Source: Isoetes taiwanensis (taxonomy: Eukaryota; Streptophyta; Lycopodiopsida; Isoetales; Isoetaceae). From it: DNA of 64,000 nt. Location of the stretch: NCBI GenBank assembly GCA_021234155.1, contig JAJEKV010000047.1:4227323-4291322 (forward strand), written 5' to 3'. Of this stretch, positions 22,619 to 32,540 are shown one piece after another. How positions within the stretch are numbered: the stretch's first letter is position 1; every line of letters begins with the position of its first letter. The position numbers and the translations under genes were made by a program. Under the pieces are notes generated by a model. That model saw only the letters and a list, made by a program, of their open reading frames with translations, was not told the origin of the DNA and searched no databases.

Positions 22619-24526
22619 ATGGATGCTGACGTGGCTATTAAGGCGCAGGCGCTGAAACGAGCGGCCGCTGTTGCAGTTCAGCAAGCTGCTGCAGATGAAG
22701 ACCCTGATCGCAGGGGCCCAGATGACCCCTCCACAGGTCGCCCAGCTCTGTTAAACACAGCAAAGCTTGCAAATAAGGCAAAAGCCCCTTCTTCCGGAGA
22801 GAGATTGGGCGAAATCGATGGCAGTAAGGAGATCCAGACAAGGGTAAATGATACAGAGAGAAACAATAGTGGAGGAAGAATAGGGAAGAATGGTGCCCTA
22901 CACAACAAGCTGGCAGAGCTCAGGCGACATTCTGCAGCGCAATTTGAAGCAATAGTAGCTGGGAGACAGATTGATTGCCAAGATTTTGGAGCAGCTGAAG
23001 CGGTCGCGCTCACGGCGGCGACTAGCATCAGGCCTGGGCTAGACCCAGGTGATTCCAACGGGGCAAGAGGCCCTCCGATTCTCCCTTTTACCACAGTCCA
23101 GGGCAGACCAACAGCTAGCCGCCAGCCCATTGGGGCTCTCTGTAAACCATCCCCAGCTGATGGGGCTTCCAGCGAATCACATCCAAAAACTGGGGCTTAT
23201 GCCCTGCAAGAGGTAAATCAATCCAATATTTTGTCAGATAAGAGCTCTAGCCTAGTTACAAATGTCTCTGGCTTGCATAGCATAGACCACTCCCCAAAAG
23301 GGGCAAACGAAAATGGAGCAGGGCAGTTAAAAGGAAGGGAAGATCAGGCTCCCATTGCATGTGTGAGTGCTCTTGGGGCCATCAATAAACTGAAAAACTC
23401 AATGTTAGGAGCAGAGGCAGGAGTTAGTGTGATTGGGCAGAAACAATCCACTCAAGTAGGAATGTCAGACGCAACCATGAGAGATGTAGCAACAAGATTG
23501 AGTGAGAATGGGCAGAAAGGATCCGTTCAGTCAAATACATCGGACTCAACCATGGAAGATGTAGTAACCGAAGCAGGCGAGATAGCAATGGAAGCAAATA
23601 GTAAACTAGCAGAATGTAGGTCTGCAATATTGGCAGAAGCCTTACAGGAAGGAAAACATAACGCAGAGATTTTCGCAAATAGGGGAAAGAATATTGGATC
23701 AGAGCATCATAAGGATGGGAGTGATGCTTGCCAAGGGAATTTTACACAAAACAGGGTGAATCATTCAAAGGGTTCAGCTTGGAAAGGACAGGATTCAGTG
23801 AGAATAGTGAACAAGCCGAGATTCTCGGAGTGGATTCAAAAGCAAACTCATGCTACTAACAGAAGCACAAGAGTCGCGGAGGCTCTCCAAGCATTACAGA
23901 AAGGTCTCGTACAGAACCCTGGGGTAGTAACTACAAACACTGAGCCTGGATTGGTCAATGGCAGTAATGTGGAGATAGAAGATAATTTCCCAGTGGCTGT
24001 AATTGATCACGAGATGCACAAAAGGTATCTGGAAAGTTTGATCTCGCGCTCAGTAGTGGGCTTCTTTACTGGGGGCTTCCTGGACTTGCGCAGGTTAAAC
24101 TCATGGCTATCAGCTCACCTGAAGAGGTTAGGTTTGCCCCAACACCAATCGCTAAAGGCACTGGGTAACAACTTTTTTCTCATCATGTTCGACAGTGAGG
24201 CAGTTGTGGATAGATTAGTTGCCCGTGCAGCAGACCCATTTGCAGGAAGCTTCATTTTGTACCAGTTCTACACACCAGGCTTTCTCCCTGACAAGCTCTC
24301 CGCTATCAAAATCCCTTGCTGGTTTGAAATAGAGTATCTTCCACCGCACCTACTAGTCCCTGAGTTCCTAAAGTCTATTGCCAACACGCTAGGCTCATAT
24401 GTATCTCACTCTATCGCCAAAGGGCCTAGAATTTGTGTTGCCATCACGACCAACACGCCAGATCCCCAAAGGAGGATCAGGAAAAAGTGGTATGTCTTTG
24501 CTTTAAGTTTTTACTCAAGCTATTAA
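22619..24526 (+). CDS. LINE ORF1 protein, DUF4283-type nucleic-acid-binding, 635 aa
   Basis: The frame is intact from ATG at 22619. Residues 1-450 are low-complexity, Ala/Ser/Asn-rich and probably disordered. Residues about 470-610 match the DUF4283 region found in plant L1 ORF1 proteins: SRSVVGFFTGGFLDLRRLNS, LGNNFFLIMFDSEAVVDRL, FAGSFILYQFYTPGFLPDKL, KIPCWFEIEYLPPHLLVPEF. In the family this part binds the element RNA. The frame stops at SFYSSY; a +1 frame (24433-24846) continues with a Pro/Ser-rich tail but no clear CCHC knuckle, so the original C-terminus may have been longer. Confidence 0.8.
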   Translation: MDADVAIKAQALKRAAAVAVQQAAADEDPDRRGPDDPSTGRPALLNTAKLANKAKAPSSGERLGEIDGSKEIQTRVNDTERNNSGGRIGKNGALHNKLAELRRHSAAQFEAIVAGRQIDCQDFGAAEAVALTAATSIRPGLDPGDSNGARGPPILPFTTVQGRPTASRQPIGALCKPSPADGASSESHPKTGAYALQEVNQSNILSDKSSSLVTNVSGLHSIDHSPKGANENGAGQLKGREDQAPIACVSALGAINKLKNSMLGAEAGVSVIGQKQSTQVGMSDATMRDVATRLSENGQKGSVQSNTSDSTMEDVVTEAGEIAMEANSKLAECRSAILAEALQEGKHNAEIFANRGKNIGSEHHKDGSDACQGNFTQNRVNHSKGSAWKGQDSVRIVNKPRFSEWIQKQTHATNRSTRVAEALQALQKGLVQNPGVVTTNTEPGLVNGSNVEIEDNFPVAVIDHEMHKRYLESLISRSVVGFFTGGFLDLRRLNSWLSAHLKRLGLPQHQSLKALGNNFFLIMFDSEAVVDRLVARAADPFAGSFILYQFYTPGFLPDKLSAIKIPCWFEIEYLPPHLLVPEFLKSIANTLGSYVSHSIAKGPRICVAITTNTPDPQRRIRKKWYVFALSFYSSY

Positions 24527-25278
24527 ATGGATGGGAAATAAGGAAGATGTTCCCAAATGTGGAACTAGAAGAAGTGATCAAACCAAGCCAGACAAACGTC
24601 AATGATCAAAATGCCTCCGAGGGCAATGACAGAGAACATGTGCATGTGACTGAGGACGACACACGAGGAAGCCCCTCAAGGGACACATGTTCCCCTCCAC
24701 GCTATGGTCACTCCCCCATTTACTCCCGCTCCCTTTTGACTTTTGCTACCCCTTCTTCATCCGGTGTGTGTGGAAACGCGACCCCGAAAGTGTGCCATGT
24801 TCTAAAGTGGACACCCTGGGTGGGGAGACTCAATGGCAAGTGGTGACCTCCAAACATGGTATAAGAGCTAGAAATTTGGCCAGAAACCCCCGGAGGCTCT
24901 CATGACATGGTGAACTCAAAATGTGTAGACTCCCCTCAACCAATGTCACTCTGTCTAAATATATTTCGTAGGTTTCTTCTCTCGAGAAGGGGCTCTCGCA
25001 GTTTTGATAACCAAGAATACTCGAGGAGCAAGGCTTCTTGAACCGCTCTGGGAATCAAAAAGGCAACTCCAACCGGGCGATAATGAAATAGGTACAACAG
25101 ATGACGTGGAGATGCTAGAGAATCCATTTGCTCTACTTGGGAAGAAAAATAAGCTTGATGCAAATATGAGTCCGTGATAACTTTCGGGTGAGATGAAAAG
25201 GAAGAAAGCTTCGACCTCTTCCTTTAGCAACTCACCGATGATAATCAGATAGCTGGCCAGTCCCACAACTTTTAACTC

Positions 25279-28200
25279 ATGATTATTGTCTCATGGAATT
25301 TGCGTGGCATCAAGGGTGTTCTTAAGCGTGGTCGAAAGTGTTAGCGAGCTATCGTCTATGAAGGCGGATGTCATCCTTCTTCAGAGCATAGACTTCCGCA
25401 CTTTGAGGCCGGTCCATTGGCGCTTGGGTTGAGGTAATTACTCCTCCTTTAGTTGTCTTGGTGAAGGAACTAAAGGAGGCACCTCAGATCTTATGGAAGG
25501 GACAAGTCCAAAAATATCAATATGCGGGGGAAGTGGTAGATGGCGGGTTGTAATTTTTGAAACAAATAATTGTATGTGGGGGCTCATCAACATTTATGCC
25601 TCTAATATACCCTCAGCAGAAAGGGCAGCTATGTGGAGAGAGATAGAGCTCTGGATAACTCATCAGGGTTTTGGAGTTGAAAATTGGGTCCTTGGAGGGG
25701 ATCTGAATATGACAGATGTATGGGATCAAAAAATTGGGTTGCACAGGAATTTGCTACAAGAGGAGGAAGTTACGTGGAACTCACTTCTAAACAAATAAGT
25801 TGGCTTCTCCCTAATTCCTCCATCTAACGCTGCATTCTCCTGGTCTAATAAACAGAAGGGGCATGACAGAGTATACTGCTTACTAGACAGGTTCTACATG
25901 GCTAATAGGACAGCCTCCTTCATGGACAGATGTTATGTTGAAGGAGAGCTTGCTTTCTCTCATTCAGACCATGTGCCACAAAAGTTAGTGTTGGAGAGCA
26001 TCCCTACTAAAAGAAGAGGAGGGAATGTGCCTTTCAAGTTCAATACCTCCCTATTAGGGAAGGAGGCATTCTGCAGACCCTTTAGGACTTTCCTGGCTTC
26101 TCTAACTAATACGGAATGCCTACCTTCCATGAAGGCTTGGGTTAAAAAGATCAGCCTTATGAAGATGTGGATCAAGAAATGGGGCAAGGAGGAATGCTTG
26201 AAATTCAAGAAAGAAAAAAATGTCGTGTACAACCTTCTAAGGGCAAATCAAGCGGATCTTGCTACTTGATCCCCATAACAGAGACAAACAATCCTTAGAG
26301 GAGGAACTGGAAATAAAAGCCAAAGCTATTGAGGAGGAGGAAGCCCGGGGGCTGGTTTCGTTCTAAAAACAAAGTGGTACGCAGAGTCGATCATGAAAAC
26401 TCTAAGTGCTTCTTTAGAATGGCGAGGGGCCAGATTAGCAGAGAACAATGTTACTTCAATTAAAGATAATCACAAAATATACTTTCGATCCCGGGGCTAT
26501 CAAGGCGTTTATTCGGGACAGCTTTCGTGCTCAATTCAAAGCGCATACAATCTCCCATCTTCTTATCAATCCCAAACCTCTCTTTGGTTGGCCCATTGAG
26601 TGGGCACATAAGATTACCGCAGATGACAACCACACTCTCATCAAGGCCACCAGAGGAGATATTTAAAGTACTATGCTCTCTCGGCTTCCGTAAGTCCCAG
26701 TGCCCCGATGGCTTCCCTCCTGAATTCTTTGTGGAGTTTTGGGGCGCTCTTGGACCGGACTTTGTGGAGGCTGTTTTTGGGCTTGGTCCTCTTGCTCGCT
26801 TACATCCAACTCTAGCGGGATTCATCACCTTGGTCCCAAAAGTCTCTAGACCTCAATCACTTGGAGAGTGGCGTCCCATTGCACTAACAAATGTCTTATA
26901 TAAGGTTATCATGAAAGGCATCGCCAACCGTCTTAAGCCTATCTTGAACAGAGTTATTGGAAAGGAGCAATCAGCTTTTTCTCCAGGTAGGTATATTTTG
27001 GACAATTACCTAGCGGCTAGAGAAGGTTTGCATTGGTGCAGATCCACACGGCAAAATTGTGTACTTGTTAAGATGGATTTTAGAAAGGCCTACGATTCCC
27101 TTAGGTGGGATGGCCTAAGAGAAGTTATGAGCCACATGGGTTTCAATAAGCAGTTCATCGACATCTCAATGGGAATGAACAAATTTGCCTCTACATCTGT
27201 TTTGGTTAATGGTGAACCTTCTGGTCTCTTTGACCTCAGGAAGGGTATTAGGCAGGGTTGCCCGCTTGCCCCATACCTTTTTCTAATTATGGCCAACCTT
27301 CTCACAAGGATGGTTAATCTCAAAGCAATCGAAGGGGGCATCAATGGTCCGGTTCTACCCGAATCAAGCCGAAAAACTCACAATCATGCAATATGCGGAT
27401 GACACCTTTATGTTCCTCAGGTATGACGATGGCAGCTTTCATTCCTTTCGTGAGATATTGATTGCTTTTGAGGTTATATCAGGCATAGGGCTAAATGCCA
27501 CCAAATGTTCCGTTCTATGGGCTTTAGAGGGAGATATTGACCCTCGTGCTAATGGATTGGGCTTCCCAGTCGTGGCTGCAGGGGAAACAATTAAGCTGTT
27601 GGGTTTGCCCCTCTCTGTCTCAGATAATATGAAGGGTCTCTGGGCCCCTATTCTAGACAAACTTAGAAAAAAGGTTGGGTTATGGTCATCTAAAGGATTA
27701 TCTGTAGCAGGAAGAGTAACAGTTGCTAATGCTGTTCTGGCCAGCTCTCACATATATTCCTCGTCAGTGCTGGTAGCCCAGAAAGGAATATATAATCAAA
27801 TACAGGTTATCATTAGAAAGTTTATTTGGGGGGGTATGGCTAAAGTTGCTTGGTCCGAGCTATGTAGGGATAAAAGGGATGGAGGGATTGGATGTAAGGA
27901 CCCTTTCACACAGGCTCAAGCTCTGGCGGCTAGATTTGTCTGGCGAGTTTTACAAGGGGATACATCTCCTGCTCTGGCATTTGTTAAGCACTGGTTTGAT
28001 CTGTGCAAGATTCATGGTAAACCATCTCTTCCTAGGGATGAACTAGGAGCCTTTTTTTGTAATTTTAAGGTGGCCCCTGGCACCTCCCCGGTCATGAGGC
28101 GTCTTCTTCATGCTTGGAGGGAGGTGCAAACAGTATGTTCCCCCATGACTATACCTCGAGAGGCTGGGAAAGTCAGTATATTCTGGAACACTCATGTATG

Positions 28201-29105
28201 GGAAGAGAATGGACGTCCCTTGGCATTAGTTCATCCTCGCATCTTTAAGAAATGGCGAGACCATGGGATCTTAAAATTGCAAAGATCTTTGGGAAAAAAC
28301 GATAGATGGATATCTTGGATGGAATTTAGACTCAAAGTGCAAAGAGCGGGGAGGGTGATAGAAAGATACTACGAAAGATCCTAGATAATGTTAAGCTTCT
28401 CTCGTGGTCTACCGTCCCGAGGAAAAGTGGTCTTGTGCGTGCAAGGAGACATACAATGTTGCAAGTATATATCGGGCTCTTTTCGATGACTCCCCTCTTA
28501 AGCGGAGGCTAGGCTCCAAATGAATGGTTCAATGGGCTAAGCTCCTCTTAGCAAACTCCCTGAAAACCGTATGCTCTAGAAGAATACAATTTTTAGATGG
28601 GAGGCTCTCCAAGGAGGTCTCAACACTAAAGTGAAGCTGGTCCATAGAGGAATTGTGTCTTCGACACTGTGTCCTCCGGGGGTGCCAGCTAGCGAATCTC
28701 TTTCACACCTCTTCTTCTCGTCCAAGAATTACCGAAGTTCGGTTTTGGGTATGCCCTATTATGAGACTCATATGCATCAACTTCGATGGTCGAATGTTGT
28801 TATGATCTTCGCATTTAGATTGTATTGACGCCTCCCTGGTTAGTGTGGCTCTCTGGATTATATGGAGGCATCGATGCGATGTCACTTTGGGGGGGCAATC
28901 TATCTCTATTGAGAAACTTAAGAGTCTTTTTAATAAGGAAGTTGCTTTAATGGCATTGTCCCACCACAGGAAAATGGGGATGAGTTACAATAGGGGATTG
29001 GACAGAATTGGTAAGATTGAGGGATTCTATAACTACTTTAAGTGCCATTGGATGAGCTCTGAGGACCCAGACTTTCATGATAGATCTAATGGTGGAACAG
29101 TTTGA
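25279..29105 (+). pseudogene. LINE ORF2: endonuclease, reverse transcriptase, zinc-binding C-terminus
   Basis: The endonuclease starts MIIVSWNLRGIKGVLKRG, then shifts frame. Its later signatures are WVLGGDLNMTD and FSHSDHVP, which hold the catalytic Asp/Asn and the SDH motif. Reverse transcriptase follows in 26527-27402 (RPIALTNVLYKVIMKGIANR, KMDFRKAYDSLRWDGL, GIRQGCPLAPYLFLIMA) and shifts frame near 27380 into 27344-28384, with YADD in LTIMQYADDTFMF. A zf-RVT-like piece (LCPPGVPASESLSHLFF) lies at 28631-28730 and a last open part ends at 29105. At least four frame changes and stops (for example 25796-25798) make it non-functional. Confidence 0.88.
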
Positions 29106-29328
29106 GTTTAGTGGAGAAAGCAATCTGAGTAACTGACCAGATAGGGTCTCTCTACCATTATGCTGTTGTGGAATAGGACTTCCCTTAGTACGCACATCAT
29201 GATGCATAGAGAACCCATATAATAGCCCTAATGCTTCCTATTTGCCCCATTGGGGACTCTCTGTATTTTTATTACTATTATTAATAACAAAAAACACACT
29301 CTTACCCTCAAAAAAAAAAAAAAAAAAA

Positions 29329-29341
29329 AAGAACACTAATA
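29329..29341. repeat. right target-site duplication of the L1-like LINE
   Basis: aagaacactaata, same as 22590-22602. DNA from 29342 on is what originally lay upstream of the PPR gene. Confidence 0.9.
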
Positions 29342-29351
29342 ACATACGTAA

Positions 29352-29525
29352 ACAACAGATAGGCGCGGTTCTGCCCCAGCTTCTATCCTATGCCGCCAGG
29401 TGGCATTTTTTCCTTTTCTTTCTTTTCAAGGAAATTCATCTATTTACGTTCTGTTTTTTTACTTGACTTTCTTGTTTGGACCGTTGGATTGGCGACACGT
29501 GGCGAGAACGGACGCCTATCTGTTG
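29352..29525. repeat. imperfect inverted repeat about 24 bp, 174 bp across
   Basis: caacagataggcg at 29352-29364 and cgcctatctgttg ending at 29525 are reverse complements; similarity continues inward (ggttctgcc against ggcgagaac). It may be the ends of a small MITE-like element within the old PPR upstream region. Confidence 0.7.
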
Positions 29526-29547
29526 TCCACGTAATAGCAAAGTCCAT

Positions 29548-29627
29548 TTACTGGACTTTCCTGACGTGTCAGCCTGCCTCCGTGCTGCCGCGCGTCGGCA
29601 GGTTTCCACATCAGGAAAGTCCAGTAA
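29548..29627. repeat. hairpin: 21-bp arms with a nested 6-bp dyad
   Basis: 29548-29568 (ttactggactttcctgacgtg) and 29607-29627 are reverse complements with one mismatch. Inside the 38-base loop, ctgccg (29585-29590) and cggcag (29596-29601) form a second stem. Confidence 0.88.
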
Positions 29628-29993
29628 TTCCTATATACAGAACTTGAAGTAATCCCTTTTAACTTATAATATACGTACAGAACTTGAAGCAATACGATCT
29701 CTATTTTGTGTGTTTAGAAATATTTGATCATTCGTAATAAACGATAGGGCGAAATTACTGTCAAATTTCGCGATATTCTCCGCCGCTTGCGGAGCGGCGC
29801 CGCCTCTTCCCTGTTTGCCCTATTCATTCCGGCCCTGTTTGCGAGCCCCCCTTCGGCCGTGTTAAAAACGCCATTCGGCCCTGTTTCGAGCCCGCTATTC
29901 GGCTGTTGGTTCGCTATTATTGCCGTTCCTTCTTGTCTTGTCAAAAATATCGCAGTTTAGCCACAGCAGTTAGGCATAAACATCGCAGGGGAG

Positions 29994-30180
29994 CAGGTTT
30001 GTTTCCGGCGAAGAAGAAGATGTCATAGCATAAACATAGCCATAGCTGAAGAAGAAGAAGATGTCATAGCATAAACATAGCCATAGCTGAAGCAGGTTTG
30101 TTTTCGGCGAAGAAGAAGATGTCAGGATCACATAAAAGATTTCAAGGAATACTTGTTTCCGGCGAAGAAGAAGATGTCGG
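29994..30180. repeat. irregular tandem repeat around gaagaagaagatgtc
   Basis: Four copies of gaagaagaagatgtc (near 30011, 30051, 30109, 30165), two followed by atagcataaacatagccata. The motif tttccggcgaagaag or a variant precedes three of them. Confidence 0.8.
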
Positions 30181-30698
30181 CAACATTTAGGCATCACATT
30201 TAGCCATAGATTTTTTCTTGAAGATTTTTTCTTGTGAAAAAGCTGAGCCCCTGTTCTGGTATTGCGCCGCCGACCCGAGGGAATCTTTGAGATACGTAGT
30301 TTCCCTAGTACTTTTCTTCTATTTTGTTTTGCAACAAAATTCCTAGCTCTATTTATCATAAGTGAATGTCAATCTATATTTTGAGGTCTATTTGAGCAGC
30401 TATGATAGTAAACTCATCCGGATAGCAAGCATGCAAGCACTTAACTCCTTTATTGTTGTATATTTAGCAAAAAAATAAAATTCTACTATGCTTAAATCTC
30501 ACATTTGCAGGGTGAAAAATAGCAGTTTACTTAGACCTTTAAATTGTAGCATGTTAATGCCAAAATTCAAGCCTGCGCAATACAAGCGCAATTAATACAC
30601 TTAACTAACACAAAGTACTTGAAGTGCAGACAACATATAAGAACATCAGCAAATAACATCTTCTTTATTAAAATGGGATGGCTTTGGTTTTCGAGCCA

Positions 30699-30732
30699 GG
30701 AACGCCGCATGTGCAGACGCATGCGGCGTTCC
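30699..30732. repeat. perfect 13-bp stem hairpin
   Basis: ggaacgccgcatg (30699-30711) and its exact reverse complement (30720-30732) enclose an 8-base loop in otherwise AT-rich DNA. Confidence 0.9.
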
Positions 30733-31287
30733 CTCTCCCCTTTGCTAGACTTTTTTTTATCATGCGTCTGGTCTGGTCTTCCTATCTTCCGGAGTTCAAA
30801 CTTCTACCTACCTTCGAGCAGGACATAGTGCATGCTCTGTTTCTTCTGTCTAATCCGCCATGATGATTCCTGTTCTCTGCAACTATGCCAACATGGGTTC
30901 AGAGGATCTCGAAAAAAATCTGAATTGGCCATTTACAATTGATCTGCTGAGTATTATCTTTGTCATGCTCTCTAGCTATTCTTGCTCTATGTAATTGCTG
31001 AAGTATTATTTCCAACAATTTTTATCATAATAAGTTTTCCTGTAAATGAATGCCTCTGACCTAAATAAGCATTACAGAGGGCCATTATGCAATGATGTGT
31101 GGAACTTTGTTTAGCGTTTTTCTGAGCAATGAGGTGTTTTTTCCCGTAAACCAACTATTGACACAATGCATGTTTTACCTCAGGTCTGTGCACGTGGAGG
31201 TAAAACAAGTGTAACCAGCTTCATTACTGCAAAAGGTTTATCCCGAATTGAAGGAAGTTTTTCTTCCTGTTGCTGAAAGGGAAATTT

Positions 31288-32540
31288 ACCAAAATACCCT
31301 TAATTGTTGACTAAATTCCCCAAAAGCCCTTTATATATTTGAAATTCCCAAAATGCCCCATTAGAGGAAATTTGAGATCTCATTTCATCCCTATAAGAAC
31401 CCTCCAATAGAATGGCTACCCTCTATTAACTGCAATTAATGCAGCACCAACAACTTCATTGCTATTGTTTTCCCCGCATAACTTTTGATCCACTTATCAA
31501 AATGCTGCGACGTTTGTTGCATTAGATGCGGAATAAAAAGATCTTTCCAATGATATATGGTTATGATGTATTTCAATATGGTCATATGCGTTAACCTTAA
31601 GAAAATATGATTTTTTGCTTATTTCTTGTATATTTATATCATATAAGATGTATGAATGGGTTATCACTAGATAGATCTTGTGAAGACGAACCCATTGCTA
31701 CAAAAAGTTTTTGAATCGGAGTTCTGGATCAAAAGTTATAATGAAAAAAAGATGCTACAAAAGTTAGTTGCAGTTGCATTTGCATTAATTACAGGTTGCC
31801 ACATAATACTGAAATGAGATACACTGGAGCTCTTCTCTTATTGGACAGTTTGAAAAGCTGACATGGCATTTTAAGCATCCCTTAATGGGACAAAATGTGA
31901 TCTCATTTTTCCTCTAATGTTAATTCTTAAGTATTTTACCAAAAAGCCCTTTTCCACCAAAAAAAAAAACCTGCAAATTTCTCAAATTGCCCCTTTGCAC
32001 TAATATCTTGCACATTTTCACAATAGACATTTGGGTATGGGTATTGCGATTATTACATGATAATATCTAGGTTCCAAAAACTAGCTTCTGTGTCTAATAG
32101 AATGAAAGAGGTTATTGCCAGCAATGGATCTTGTGTTTCCAGGGGTTCATCATGCTTTCACATAAGACATCTAGATGTGAATCTTAAAAAGAAGTGCAAC
32201 AATGGTGACTTCATCAAATGTTTTTTTTGGCAAGCTGCATATGTTAAATCTGTGGAGGCCTTTAATGAAGCTATCTAAAACATGAGGGCAGTCAATAATG
32301 TGTTTTGAAGATCATATTTCTATATTGTTGTGATCTATAAAAAACACTTCCATCCATGTAAAGAATGATCGCATCTTGTAAAAATGTACAGAGCATTAAT
32401 GGAACAGGGCAATTTGCAAGGTTTTTTTGGTGGAAAAGGGCTATTTGGACAAATACTTAAGAATTAAGGGCATTTTGGGAATTTCAAAAATACAAAGGGA
32501 TTTTTTGGGAATTTAGTCAACAATTAAGGGCATTTCGGTG
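31288..32540. mobile_element. nested terminal-inverted-repeat DNA elements, non-coding
   Basis: 31288-31360 and 32468-32540 are inverted copies of about 73 bp at roughly 90 percent identity (accaaaatacccttaattgt start). Inside, 31921-31996 and 32407-32466 form a second inverted pair (taattcttaagtattt start). The inner right arm abuts the outer right arm. The interior has no transposase; the 73-residue ORF at 32057-32278 is unremarkable. The arms share composition with Mutator-like plant elements, but no target duplication was secured, so the superfamily is open. Confidence 0.75.

Larger units (their letters stand above)
22603..29330 (+). mobile_element. L1-like LINE, near full length, with poly(A) tail and 13-bp duplication
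   Basis: The 6.7-kb insertion contains ORF1 (22619-24526) with a DUF4283-type domain, ORF2 with an apurinic-type endonuclease, reverse transcriptase and a zinc-binding C-terminus, and ends in a 20-base A run (29311-29330). Perfect 13-bp duplications bracket it. Only 16 bp precede the ORF1 ATG, so the 5' UTR is missing or extremely short. ORF2 carries several stops and frameshifts, so this copy cannot move by itself. It landed 146 bp upstream of the PPR start codon in divergent orientation. Confidence 0.92.
29628..31287. other. intergenic with hairpin and short tandem repeats
   Basis: No supported gene. 29765-29900 is GC-rich with repeated ggccctgttt(g/c)gagcc words. 29994-30180 and 30699-30732 are listed separately. 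The remaining sequence is AT-rich and unremarkable. Confidence 0.4.
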
